Of a DNA stretch of 10,431 bases, positions 1 through 7,029 are shown piece by piece (position 1 is the first letter of the stretch; each line of letters starts with the position of its first letter). The position numbers were made by a program, and so were the translations under genes. The stretch is taken from assembly GCA_945860575.1 (NCBI GenBank), contig CAMAQQ010000024.1, positions 1-10,431 on the forward strand. Direction: 5' to 3'. The DNA comes from Ferrithrix thermotolerans DSM 19514 (GTDB lineage Bacteria > Actinomycetota > Acidimicrobiia > Acidimicrobiales > Ilumatobacteraceae). The notes beneath the pieces are model-generated. The model did not search any database. It was not told where the DNA came from and was given only the letters and a program-made list of their open reading frames with translations.

Positions 1-1
1 A

Positions 2-706
2 ATCCTTCGTGGAAGTATTTCACAACGAGCGGCAATTATTGCAACAATTATGGCTGCCCTGACCGCACAATTCAGACCCAACCAAGCCATTGGAGCACTT
101 TTCTTATTTCTGCTCGTTCAATCCGAACTTGGTACGGGCAAGAACTTGAAACGAATATTAGATCGCTTTCAACTTCTCATTGTCTTCACCACAACTATGA
201 GTCTTTGTCTGATTCATAATCTGTATTACGGAGGCGAGTTTGTCTTGTTCTCGGTCACTGGTGGGCCAAGCAGTGACTTCAGTTACTCAGCGCTGCTAAA
301 TATTTTCAGCGATGAAAATGCCAGAGCAATATTTGTAAATAAGCTGGAGGTGACTTTCAATTACGGTTGGCCGCCCAGCCCTCGCTCGCTAGCTTTTTGG
401 GCCCTTGACTTGATTTGGTTGCTCGCAGTTGTGCGAACCATCAAGCTACGAGATATTGGCATTAAAATTTGGGTCGTCTTGATTTTTCCATTTGCTTACT
501 TTGTGCCGCAAATTCCGTATGACTTCTCGCGGGGTGGCTACCACCCAAGGCATGTTGTCGCGATCCAACTTGCATTCGGTTTGTCCGGACTTTATGTTCT
601 CAGCCGGCAGTCACGCAAGAATTCTGAGTTAGCGGCGCGAGTTGACGACTTGCAAGGCGATGTCGGGCACGTTGGTGCAAATGCCGTCGACTTGCCAGTC
701 AATTAA
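2..706 (+). CDS. Polytopic membrane protein, 3' part only (GT-C-like glycosyltransferase possible)
   Basis: The frame is open to the left edge, so the start lies outside the window; 234 residues are visible. An internal ATG at position 50 sits in a hydrophobic stretch and is unlikely to be the true start. The protein is strongly hydrophobic, with about five or six likely membrane segments, for example residues around LLIVFTTTMSLCLI, LAFWALDLIWLLAVV, WVVLIFPFAYFVP and AIQLAFGLSGLYVL. Short polar loops between them contain RPNQ and HPRH motifs. The overall look, many helices with aromatic and proline-rich loops, recalls membrane glycosyltransferases of the GT-C fold or related envelope-polymer proteins. 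The catalytic N-terminal half is missing, so this is only a guess. The last 25 codons run antisense over the end of the neighbouring phosphodiesterase gene, and that tail is hydrophilic and unlike the rest. Confidence 0.7.
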   Translation: MLRGSISQRAAIIATIMAALTAQFRPNQAIGALFLFLLVQSELGTGKNLKRILDRFQLLIVFTTTMSLCLIHNLYYGGEFVLFSVTGGPSSDFSYSALLNIFSDENARAIFVNKLEVTFNYGWPPSPRSLAFWALDLIWLLAVVRTIKLRDIGIKIWVVLIFPFAYFVPQIPYDFSRGGYHPRHVVAIQLAFGLSGLYVLSRQSRKNSELAARVDDLQGDVGHVGANAVDLPVN

Positions 707-1324
707 TTCTTTCATCCGCGATGGGTTGTCGCATGTCCAAGTATTGACTTTTAACCCGTGCTTATGGAACACAGCAACAACTTGCTCGGTAAGCGAGGTG
801 ACCCATGGGTGAATCGCATAGTGACCCTGGTCTGCCATTTGTTTGGCGACTATTTCAAGTTCCGCATTATCAATGGTCATCACTAACCACGCTGTTTTAA
901 GTTGTGGCACTATTTTTCGAACCTCATCAACGGTTTCACGACGAAATGACGAGATCAACCATTTTTCTATCGAGCCTCGTTTTTTCAAGAATTCAACAAG
1001 GTCGCGCGCGATTTGTTCGGTCGGATCAAAATCTGGCTCACTTGAATCGTTTTTTATTTCAATATTCACCCACATTGAACCACAAGCGTTTAATGCCTCA
1101 TTTAGCGTAGGAACGTAGTCTGGTAACTCAGTTATTTTGGTCGCAATAATTGCGCGACCATCACTCAATTTCGCGTCGTGATGTACGACGAGTTCACCAG
1201 TTGCACAACGGCGCACATCTAATTCGACTGCATTTGCACCCATTTCAAGGGCTCGACGAAATGCCACCGTTGTATTTTCTTGCTCGACCTTAGAAGCACC
1301 GCGATGAGCCATAACTTGGGTCAC
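629..1324 (-). CDS. glpQ: Glycerophosphodiester phosphodiesterase
   Basis: Hydrolyses glycerophosphodiesters, released from phospholipids or related polymers, to glycerol-3-phosphate and an alcohol. The 231-residue protein shows the GDPD signature in order: HRG at 7-9, ENT at 16-18, E34-L-D36, HHD at 48-50, NIEIK at 87-91 (metal-binding E89), and near the C-terminus NTWT followed by DGICTNVP. The histidines near 7 and 49 are the expected acid/base pair, and E34, D36 and E89 the expected metal ligands. No signal peptide is visible, so a cytoplasmic enzyme of the short GlpQ/UgpQ class is likely. The start is GTG at 1324, giving MTQVMAHRG, the usual family N-terminus; an ATG four codons downstream is possible. 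No clear ribosome binding site precedes either. The 3' end overlaps the convergent membrane protein gene by 78 bases. The exact substrate is unknown. Confidence 0.9.
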   Translation of the reverse strand: MTQVMAHRGASKVEQENTTVAFRRALEMGANAVELDVRRCATGELVVHHDAKLSDGRAIIATKITELPDYVPTLNEALNACGSMWVNIEIKNDSSEPDFDPTEQIARDLVEFLKKRGSIEKWLISSFRRETVDEVRKIVPQLKTAWLVMTIDNAELEIVAKQMADQGHYAIHPWVTSLTEQVVAVFHKHGLKVNTWTCDNPSRMKELIDWQVDGICTNVPDIALQVVNSRR

Positions 1325-1393
1325 GCCCGCAGGCTACAAGAATAGGTTCGCGAGTTACACAAAATAAAAACAATTTAATATTTTCTTTTTTCA

Positions 1394-1422
1394 TTGCTAA
1401 CGCACTATTTGCTCTCTAGTCT
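1394..1422 (+). promoter_or_regulatory. Possible promoter for whiB
   Basis: In the 152-base gap upstream of whiB, TTGCTA (1394-1399) and TAGTCT (1417-1422) are separated by 17 bases. They match the sigma-70 type -35 and -10 consensus at four and three of six positions. This would give a leader of roughly 45-50 bases. The match is weak and could be chance; no operator was recognised. Confidence 0.25.
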
Positions 1423-1463
1423 GAGCACAGGTAAGAACGGATTTGTAAGTTTCTTAAATTAAT

Positions 1464-1470
1464 GGGGGAG
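1464..1470 (+). promoter_or_regulatory. Ribosome binding site of whiB
   Basis: GGGGGAG followed by a six-base spacer (TAATAA) before the ATG at 1477. This is the strongest Shine-Dalgarno sequence in the window and fixes the whiB start. It contrasts with the poorly marked starts of most other genes here. Confidence 0.8.
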
Positions 1471-1476
1471 TAATAA

Positions 1477-1779
1477 ATGTCTTTTCTCGCAACGAGTCTC
1501 GCCCTTGGATCAGCAGACTATTCATGGAGGCGAGAAGCTTCTTGTAAAGACACCGACCCAGAATTGTTCTTTCCAGTTGGCACAACTGGTCAAGCATTAG
1601 TGCAGATTTCTGAAGCCAAAGTTGTTTGTGATGAATGTTTGGTTCGTGGAAAGTGTTTGGATTTTGCTCTTGAAACAAACCAAGATTGGGGAATCTGGGG
1701 TGGCATGTCAGAAGATGAACGCCGCGACATTCGTCGTCAGCGTGCGGCAGAACGACGAAACTCTCGGCTACTCGCCTGA
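1477..1779 (+). CDS. whiB1: WhiB family iron-sulfur transcriptional regulator (WhiB1/WblE type)
   Basis: A 100-residue WhiB protein: a cytoplasmic [4Fe-4S] transcription factor that in actinobacteria binds the primary sigma factor and responds to nitric oxide or oxygen. The four cluster ligands are visible: C23, then the C51-x2-C54-x5-C60 group. The DPELFFPVG stretch (27-35) and GIWGGMSEDERR (72-83) are typical of the WhiB1/WblE subgroup, and a basic, arginine-rich tail (83-97) would contact DNA. Length fits the family. The start is ATG with a strong Shine-Dalgarno sequence. The gene stands alone on its strand and converges on the pdtaS-like kinase gene with 39 bases between the stops, the arrangement I recall for whiB1 (Rv3219) and pdtaS (Rv3220c) in M. 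tuberculosis. Subgroup assignment is from memory of sequence; family assignment is firm. Confidence 0.93.
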   Translation: MSFLATSLALGSADYSWRREASCKDTDPELFFPVGTTGQALVQISEAKVVCDECLVRGKCLDFALETNQDWGIWGGMSEDERRDIRRQRAAERRNSRLLA

Positions 1780-1818
1780 TTCGTTTAAGGCGTCGATCTA
1801 AACTCGGGAAGCAATTAT

Positions 1819-3318
1819 TTATTCTCCTGTGAACGGAATCTTTAAATCAACGACGGTTCCGGCTCCGTTAGTCGCAATTTTTAGTTCGCCAACTGAGTCA
1901 TCGACCAAAGCAGGTCGCATCTGAATTGTGCCTGCTAATTCTGTGGTCACAAGCGTTCGAACAATCGACAAACCAAGACCAGTGGCTGCTTTGATTTCAA
2001 AGTCACTATGCAGTCCGCGACCATTGTCGGTCACACGAATGTTTAACGATTCGTCATCGTGACTCAGCGTCACAAGAACTGATCCACCCGCACTTCCCTC
2101 GGGAAATCCATGGTCAACCGCATTTTGTAAAAGTTCAAGAATCACAACTGACAGGGGCGTCGCAATCGTTGCCGGCAACCGCCCACCGTCGCCTTGAACG
2201 CTGAACTTCACAGGTCGATCGGAAGATTGCAGTCCCTCTTCGACAAGTCTTAATAATGGCCGCACGATTTCAACGAACGAAATATCTTCGCCAGCCTCAT
2301 GTGACAAAGTTTCGTGAACGAGTGCGATCGTTCTGATTCGCCGTACCGATTCGGCAATGGCAGAAATAGCCTCTTCGCTTTTGAGCCTGCGCGCTTGAAG
2401 GCGCAACAGCGATGAAATCGTCTGTAAATTATTTTTCACGCGATGGTGAATTTCGCGAATCGTCGCATCTTTGGTGAGCAGCAATCGATCGCGACGTCGT
2501 AATTCTGAAACATCGCGCAACAACACCACCCCACCGGACACGACAACGCCACGACCGACTCGCTTGAGCAACGGTATGGTGCGAGTCAGCAATGTAACTT
2601 CGGCAGTCTGCTCAAATTCTTCGACAACGGGCTCAAGCCGCTCATAAGCATTTCGCGCGGCAGTTTGAGCCACACCAAGTTCAGCCAGACTCTGCCCAAC
2701 CGCATTTGTGTTGACACCAACTCGGTGCATCGCCGATACGGCATTGGGTGACGCATAGCGAACGCGCGCTTCAGCATCCAAAACAATTACACCGTCGCCA
2801 ACTCGCGGGGCAACAGTTGCGTCTGCGACGCGACCCTCAAATGGAAACAATCCAGTTGAAATCATTTTTGTGAAGACATCAAAAATCGCCAAATACATTC
2901 GTTCGAGTTGTCCGGGTTTTCGACCACTGCGTGTTGACCACTCGCGAGTCAATACAGCGATTACCCGGTCATCGCAACGAACCGGAATCGCCATCAAACT
3001 AACGGGGTCAATCTGCGACACAACACGAATTTCACCGATAACAACTTTTTGCGTCGTAAATGCTTGAGCGATCATCGCCATCTTTGTCGAATCGGCGGTC
3101 AATCCAACTAAATCGGTTTCATAGAGAGTTTGACCGGTGGCGGCGCGCACCTGTGCGACAACAATCCATTGTTCGTCATTGGTTGGTAGATGGAGAAGCA
3201 TGTCGGCAAAACAAAAATCTGCGAGCATTCCCCACTCTGAAACAAGTGCACCAAGATGTGCTAATTCGCGTTCAGCAGTGTTGCCAAGTTCGTGAGCAAT
3301 TTCGACGAGTGTGGGCAT
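1819..3318 (-). CDS. pdtaS: PdtaS-like cytoplasmic sensor histidine kinase
   Basis: A two-component sensor kinase whose family phosphorylates PdtaR, an ANTAR-domain RNA-binding antiterminator. The 499 residues are collinear with mycobacterial PdtaS (about 501): an N-terminal GAF-like domain (about 1-155), a PAS domain (about 170-275, with YASPNAVSAMHR at 188-199), then a HisKA_2 dimerisation domain with REIHHRVKNN (288-297; phosphoacceptor H291 or H292), and a HATPase_c domain with N-box E395-LLQ-N399, DNGRG at 431-435 and GLGL at 447-450. No membrane segment is seen, so it is soluble. The start is ATG; a ribosome binding site is weak. It lies 35 bases downstream of the second ArsA-like gene on the same strand, so co-transcription is likely. 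No PdtaR gene is in the window. The two N-terminal cysteines reported as sensing residues in M. tuberculosis PdtaS are valines here. Confidence 0.9.
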   Translation of the reverse strand: MPTLVEIAHELGNTAERELAHLGALVSEWGMLADFCFADMLLHLPTNDEQWIVVAQVRAATGQTLYETDLVGLTADSTKMAMIAQAFTTQKVVIGEIRVVSQIDPVSLMAIPVRCDDRVIAVLTREWSTRSGRKPGQLERMYLAIFDVFTKMISTGLFPFEGRVADATVAPRVGDGVIVLDAEARVRYASPNAVSAMHRVGVNTNAVGQSLAELGVAQTAARNAYERLEPVVEEFEQTAEVTLLTRTIPLLKRVGRGVVVSGGVVLLRDVSELRRRDRLLLTKDATIREIHHRVKNNLQTISSLLRLQARRLKSEEAISAIAESVRRIRTIALVHETLSHEAGEDISFVEIVRPLLRLVEEGLQSSDRPVKFSVQGDGGRLPATIATPLSVVILELLQNAVDHGFPEGSAGGSVLVTLSHDDESLNIRVTDNGRGLHSDFEIKAATGLGLSIVRTLVTTELAGTIQMRPALVDDSVGELKIATNGAGTVVDLKIPFTGE

Positions 3319-3353
3319 AGTTGGTGCTCTAAGTCTGCCCGATCAGAGTTGAC

Positions 3354-4544
3354 TCAAACAATATTTAGATTTTCACCAAGTGCGACCAAGCCATTTATGT
3401 CGGCGATATCACTTTCAAGCATTGGCGCCGTGGCAAAATGATCGGCAAACCCTGCAACGCGGTCTAACAACGCAGACTGCTTCTCAGAAATATGTGTTGT
3501 CGCCTGCGCATAGTTTTGAATCGTCTCCAAGGTCTGGGTCAAAAGTTTTGAGAAACTCTCTTCATCAATGCCAGACCCTGGGTCTGTTTTAAGCAATAAA
3601 TCCGTGAGTTCGCTTACAAGTTCGGTATTTTGTCGTGCATCGTTTAGAACTTGTGCCTGTTTAATCAACGCTTGACCTTGAAGTTCTTTCGGGATCACTC
3701 GATTCGCAATCGCCAAATTAGTTGAGAACTTACGCTCCTTGAGCGCAAGACCAAGAAACTCGGCTTCACTTAGTGGAGCGTCTTCAAGAGTGGTGACGAT
3801 TGCGAACGAAGTCTTTGTATCGTGCAACAAGGCCTCGACTTTTTTGGCCCGTTCAACAAAACCGGTTTCCATTGTTCTAAATAAAGTGAAGAACTCTGCA
3901 ACATCTCGCAACAGCCCTTTGCCAAGCAGTCGGTCGGCGATTTCGTAAAATGGTTTGGCTGCCAGCGCCAGTAATTGCCACTGAGTGTTTGCAGTCAATA
4001 ACTTAAGTAGTCGACTCGAAAAAAAATCCTGCATTCGTTTTGGTGCATCCAAGACAGTCAGCGCATTGCGTGAAGGCGGTGTGTCAACAATTATCAGGTC
4101 GTAAGCACCAGAAGAGTGGGCTTGATAGAGACGCTCAATTGCGATGTAATCGTGACTATGAATAAACCTTTCAGTGAGATTTTTGTACAACGAGTTTTGT
4201 AGCACGCTGTTTCGCGTCGCCTCGTCTGGTGCGTGACGAGAAATTAGATCATCCCAACTCGCCTTCGTATCAATCATCGCCGCCGACAGTGATCCGCGTA
4301 ACTTTGTTTTGCTTGTTTTGAACAAATCACTTGTGATCTGAACTTCGACATTGCCAAACTCGCTGAGTCCGAGCGCATTGGCGAGTCGCTTGGCGGGATC
4401 AACGGTCAACACCAAGACGCGCTTTTCGGTTTGAGTGGCAGCCAGCACGCCTAATGCTGCCGAAACTGTCGTCTTTCCGACGCCACCTGAGCCGCAAACG
4501 ACAATCAACCCGTCGCGTTGAATCAATTCAGCAACTGTTGTCAC
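3354..4544 (-). CDS. ArsA/Get3-like ATPase, second of pair (Rv3680-like)
   Basis: A 396-residue member of the SIMIBI-class ArsA/GET3 ATPases. The deviant Walker A is GSGGVGKTT (18-26), with K24 as the catalytic lysine; the switch I aspartate lies in TVDPAKR (D49), and the switch II motif is VDTPPSRNALTVLD (D154). The rest is helical, as expected for this fold. Neither a CxxC zinc motif nor a duplicated ATPase half is present, which argues against a classical arsenite pump ATPase or a eukaryote-type Get3 dimer. It most resembles the second partner of the mycobacterial Rv3679/Rv3680 pair, which probably forms a heteromeric ATPase; its client is not established. The start is GTG overlapping the stop of the upstream partner by four bases (GTGA), implying translational coupling. 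No arsenical resistance gene is nearby, so an arsA label would mislead. Confidence 0.85.
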   Translation of the reverse strand: MTTVAELIQRDGLIVVCGSGGVGKTTVSAALGVLAATQTEKRVLVLTVDPAKRLANALGLSEFGNVEVQITSDLFKTSKTKLRGSLSAAMIDTKASWDDLISRHAPDEATRNSVLQNSLYKNLTERFIHSHDYIAIERLYQAHSSGAYDLIIVDTPPSRNALTVLDAPKRMQDFFSSRLLKLLTANTQWQLLALAAKPFYEIADRLLGKGLLRDVAEFFTLFRTMETGFVERAKKVEALLHDTKTSFAIVTTLEDAPLSEAEFLGLALKERKFSTNLAIANRVIPKELQGQALIKQAQVLNDARQNTELVSELTDLLLKTDPGSGIDEESFSKLLTQTLETIQNYAQATTHISEKQSALLDRVAGFADHFATAPMLESDIADINGLVALGENLNIV

Positions 4545-5482
4545 GAGAGTTCTGCTTCAAGTTCACTGGATAATTTCGCCACAAGAGAACCAGTTGGCTG
4601 ATAAGAAAAATCTGGCAGAAGTAAAAATTCGTTTATTGAATCAAGTTCGGCTAGACCACTACGCAAAGATGCGATGTGATGTGTCGCCAGATTGCGTCGA
4701 GCCCGAGCCAGCCCGGTTGCTTGAAGCGAAAGATCAATGCTTGAGCCAGATTTCTTGGTAAATAATGATTTGGCCGCAACCTGATTTAGTTGAGTGAAAA
4801 CTATTTCTTGTGACTTTGTAAAAATCTCCGAGGGCACGCGGTTGACGATTATTGCGGCAGTGTCGACTTTTGTTTTGGTTTGCAATGCCTCGACTAGTTC
4901 TAAAGCCTCATTGACCGCCATTTCTTGGCAGGTTGTCACAACTACAACTCCTGTTTTTTGTGGGTCTTCGAGAATCGCAGTCATCCAAAGTGTTTGTTCG
5001 TTCAACGGCCCTAGTGGCACAAAATTGCGGAGAGTTGTCGGGGCTGCGACTTGGGCGACAATATGCCCAGTTGATTCGGCGTCAACAATCACAATGTCGT
5101 AGTTGCCCTTGCGAACTTCGTAGCAAAGTTTGCCCACAACCAGCACTTCTTTTACTCCAGGCGCGGCATCTGCCACAAAATCGAAGATACTGGCCAAGCC
5201 AGGAATCGCCGCAACAAATGGGGTCTTCAAAAATATAGAAACATATTCGCGCAGAGCGTCTTGCGTGTTCATTGTCATCGCAGACAAATTTGGTGAGATC
5301 TCGCGCGGAGTAAAACTCAGTTCACTTGTTTGAAGTAAAGTTGATAGTGCACCTTTGGCATCCATCTCGCACAACAAAACTCGTTTACCTTGAGCGACCG
5401 CAGCTCGCCCAAGTGATGCCGCGACAGTTGATTTACCGACGCCACCCTTTCCAGTGATGAAGAGAAGTTGGCGGTCTAACAA
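4541..5482 (-). CDS. ArsA/Get3-like ATPase, first of pair (Rv3679-like)
   Basis: A 313-residue SIMIBI ATPase paralogous to the gene just downstream. Walker A is GKGGVGKST (11-19) and the switch I aspartate is D41 in CEMDAKG. The switch II region reads IVDAESTGH (D134), where ArsA relatives usually have two prolines or Ala-Pro before the T/S-G-H. APGVKEVLVVGKL (108-119) matches the equivalent region of Rv3679 as I recall it. No CxxC motif is seen. The start is taken as TTG at 5482, 11 bases after the DUF3107 stop; it gives the usual short lead into the P-loop, but no clear ribosome binding site exists and a CTG a few codons upstream cannot be excluded. Tight packing with DUF3107 upstream and a four-base overlap downstream indicate one transcript and a shared task. 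Confidence 0.83.
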   Translation of the reverse strand: MLDRQLLFITGKGGVGKSTVAASLGRAAVAQGKRVLLCEMDAKGALSTLLQTSELSFTPREISPNLSAMTMNTQDALREYVSIFLKTPFVAAIPGLASIFDFVADAAPGVKEVLVVGKLCYEVRKGNYDIVIVDAESTGHIVAQVAAPTTLRNFVPLGPLNEQTLWMTAILEDPQKTGVVVVTTCQEMAVNEALELVEALQTKTKVDTAAIIVNRVPSEIFTKSQEIVFTQLNQVAAKSLFTKKSGSSIDLSLQATGLARARRNLATHHIASLRSGLAELDSINEFLLLPDFSYQPTGSLVAKLSSELEAELS

Positions 5483-5493
5483 AGCAGGCAGTG

Positions 5494-5730
5494 TCAGCTG
5501 CCGAATCCCATCTTGCGGTCACCGTTTGGTGCACCAAATTCAACAAAGGCAATCTTCGCCGACGGAATCGCAGTTTCTTTGCCACGCTTGTCGGTCAGCC
5601 AAAGAACGGCAGCCTTGCCTTCAAGCGCCGCTTCGACAGCGGCACGAGTCTTTGCATGTGCTTTTTCGTCGTCTGCCATTTCAAGAGAAATTTCTCGCGG
5701 GGCTTGCGTTACGCCGATTCGAATATCCAC
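5494..5730 (-). CDS. DUF3107 family small protein (Rv3208A/TB9.4-like)
   Basis: A 78-residue protein matching the actinobacterial DUF3107 family. The N-terminus MDIRIGVTQAPREISLEM parallels the family's MxVKIGITDSPREL pattern, followed by LWLTDKRGKETAIPSAKIAFVEFG (43-66) and a glycine-rich end, GFGS. The function is unknown. The family is small, soluble, probably alpha/beta, and widely conserved in actinobacteria; in M. tuberculosis it lies in the same broad region as whiB1 and pdtaS. The start is GTG with a good Shine-Dalgarno sequence, GAAAGAAG, six bases upstream. It stands between mrp (91 bases upstream) and the ArsA-like pair (11 bases downstream), so it may be co-expressed with the ATPases. 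The N-terminal charged segment 19-27 (MADDEKAHA) departs from the mycobacterial homologue. Confidence 0.85.
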   Translation of the reverse strand: MDIRIGVTQAPREISLEMADDEKAHAKTRAAVEAALEGKAAVLWLTDKRGKETAIPSAKIAFVEFGAPNGDRKMGFGS

Positions 5731-5736
5731 TTTGTA

Positions 5737-5744
5737 CTTCTTTC
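5737..5744 (-). promoter_or_regulatory. Ribosome binding site of the DUF3107 gene
   Basis: Read on the minus strand this is GAAAGAAG, six bases before the GTG at 5730. It supports the non-ATG start of this short gene. The rest of the 91-base gap up to the mrp stop shows no convincing promoter or terminator, so both read-through from mrp and a separate promoter remain possible. Confidence 0.6.
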
Positions 5745-5821
5745 GTTCGATGTTGCTGTTGAAATGTTAGTTACTGACTTGTATTCACACTAGGCGCAAG
5801 TTCTGAAATTTTGCTAGTTGC

Positions 5822-6970
5822 CTAGTTAACTTTGAGCGCGGCACTGAAAACTTTCTTTGGTCTCATGTCTTCGGCAATTCGTTTGGCGAGTTGCGCGAAA
5901 ATAAGACCAACTTCAGATTCTGGTGCGATTGCCGAAATTGGTCGACCAGTGTCGCCACCTTCACGAAGTTCTTCAAGAAGCGGAATCTGAGCCAGCAATG
6001 GAACCTTCAATTCATCGGCCAATAATTGCCCGCCACCCGAACCAAATAATTCGTATCGCTTTTTATCTTCACCAATAAACCACGACATATTTTCGATGAT
6101 TCCACGCACGGGAAGATTTACTTTCACCGCCATCGCTGCCGAAAGTCGCGCAACTTTTTGTGCCGCCAATTGCGGTGTCGTCACGACAAGAACTTCGGCA
6201 CGCGGTAGATATTGACTAAGACTCAACGCGATGTCACCAGTACCTGGCGGCATATCGATCAACAAGAAATCTGGTTCATCCCAATAGACATCGGTGAGAA
6301 ATTGTTCGAGCGCCTTGTGCAACATTGGCCCTCGCCACACAACTGCCTGACCTTCGGGAACGAAATATCCAATCGAGATGCAACGCACACCCCACGCCTC
6401 TGGCGGCAACAACATGTTGTCGATTACAACTGGATCGCGATCGGTGCCGAGCATTCTTGGAATCGAATATCCGTAGATGTCGGCATCGACGACGCCGACT
6501 TTGTAGCCGGCAGTTGCGAGTGCGACCGCGAGATTTGTTGTGACGCTACTTTTACCAACGCCACCTTTGCCCGACGAAATTAAAATTGGGCGGGTCTTCG
6601 AACCTGGTTGCGCGAACGAAATCTTTCGCCCCTCAGAATGGCCTTGCGCGGGTGTACTGCCTGCAGTCGCGGCTGGGTTGCCATGCACAAGTTCGCGCAC
6701 TTTGGCTCGCTCGGCATCGGTCATCACACCGAAGTTCAATGCAACATCTTTTACTCCATCAAGGGTGCGCAATGCGGTGTTAACCCGCTGTTGAATTTCG
6801 TTTCGAAGTGGGCAACCTGAAATTGTCAAAACAACAGTTAGTGATACTGCACCCGACGAATTTATTTCGACATCACGCACCATGCCCAAATCAACAATTG
6901 ATCGATGCAGTTCTGGGTCTTGAACTGGTCGCAACGCATCAATTAGTTGTTCATTATTTGGCAAAGACAT
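5822..6970 (-). CDS. mrp: Mrp/ApbC-type iron-sulfur cluster carrier ATPase
   Basis: A scaffold or carrier ATPase of the NBP35/ApbC family that in other bacteria helps load Fe-S clusters onto target proteins. From the chosen start (382 residues) there is an N-terminal MIP18/DUF59 domain (about 4-82; DPEL at 18-21, SGCP with C53), a linker rich in Ala, Gly and Ser (95-128), then the P-loop domain with GKGGVGKS (134-141), DADIYGYS (162-169), WRGPM and the switch motif LLIDMPPGTGD (237-246). The usual CxxC after ENMSWF is missing: it reads IGEDKKRYELFGSGGG. The start is ATG at 6970, which gives a normal N-terminus; a TTG seven codons upstream is less likely. No Shine-Dalgarno sequence is evident, since the bases just before the ATG are six cytosines. 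It is divergent from a SufR-like regulator and heads the leftward gene train. Confidence 0.92.
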   Translation of the reverse strand: MSLPNNEQLIDALRPVQDPELHRSIVDLGMVRDVEINSSGAVSLTVVLTISGCPLRNEIQQRVNTALRTLDGVKDVALNFGVMTDAERAKVRELVHGNPAATAGSTPAQGHSEGRKISFAQPGSKTRPILISSGKGGVGKSSVTTNLAVALATAGYKVGVVDADIYGYSIPRMLGTDRDPVVIDNMLLPPEAWGVRCISIGYFVPEGQAVVWRGPMLHKALEQFLTDVYWDEPDFLLIDMPPGTGDIALSLSQYLPRAEVLVVTTPQLAAQKVARLSAAMAVKVNLPVRGIIENMSWFIGEDKKRYELFGSGGGQLLADELKVPLLAQIPLLEELREGGDTGRPISAIAPESEVGLIFAQLAKRIAEDMRPKKVFSAALKVN

Positions 6971-6996
6971 GGGGGGTTTGGTTCCGATCAAATGAC

Positions 6997-7009
6997 GTTG
7001 AAAATTAAC
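6997..7009. promoter_or_regulatory. Imperfect inverted repeat, candidate operator between mrp and the regulator
   Basis: GTTGAAAATTAAC is an imperfect palindrome: GTT and AAC arms are symmetric around position 7003, with an inner A/T pair also matching. It lies 26 bases upstream of the mrp ATG and 27 bases upstream of the regulator GTG, almost exactly midway in the 66-base divergent gap. That is where a regulator controlling both genes would bind. The symmetry is short and could be chance. Confidence 0.3.
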
Positions 7010-7023
7010 ACTACGGGCATAGG

Positions 7024-7029
7024 TAGAAT
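7024..7029 (+). promoter_or_regulatory. -10 element suggesting a leaderless transcript of the SufR-like regulator
   Basis: TAGAAT fits the actinobacterial -10 pattern TANNNT and ends seven bases before the GTG at 7037. That spacing would put the transcription start at or very near the start codon, as in leaderless mRNAs, which are frequent in actinobacteria. A TTGAAA at 6998-7003 could act as a -35 but is 20 bases away, longer than optimal. Confidence 0.4.

Noticed and set aside
4794..5333. Several rightward open frames antisense to the first ArsA-like gene
   Set aside because: They show no recognisable motif and lie opposite a gene with clear P-loop and switch motifs; they are shadows of its codon pattern. 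The same holds for rightward frames within 2870-3320, 3380-3948, 5454-5793 and 6212-7008.
3354..5482. Arsenic resistance operon
   Set aside because: The two ATPases are ArsA-fold, but there is no ArsB, ArsC, ArsD or arsenite-type ArsR gene nearby and no metal-binding cysteine set.
5731..5821. Promoter or terminator in the mrp-DUF3107 gap
   Set aside because: Apart from the ribosome binding site, only a short CTAG-GCAA-CTAG inverted repeat next to the mrp stop was seen, and no -35/-10 pair with acceptable spacing.
6971..6991. TTG start seven codons upstream for mrp
   Set aside because: The extra residues (IGTKPP) have no family support and there is no ribosome binding site; ATG 6970 gives a normal beginning.
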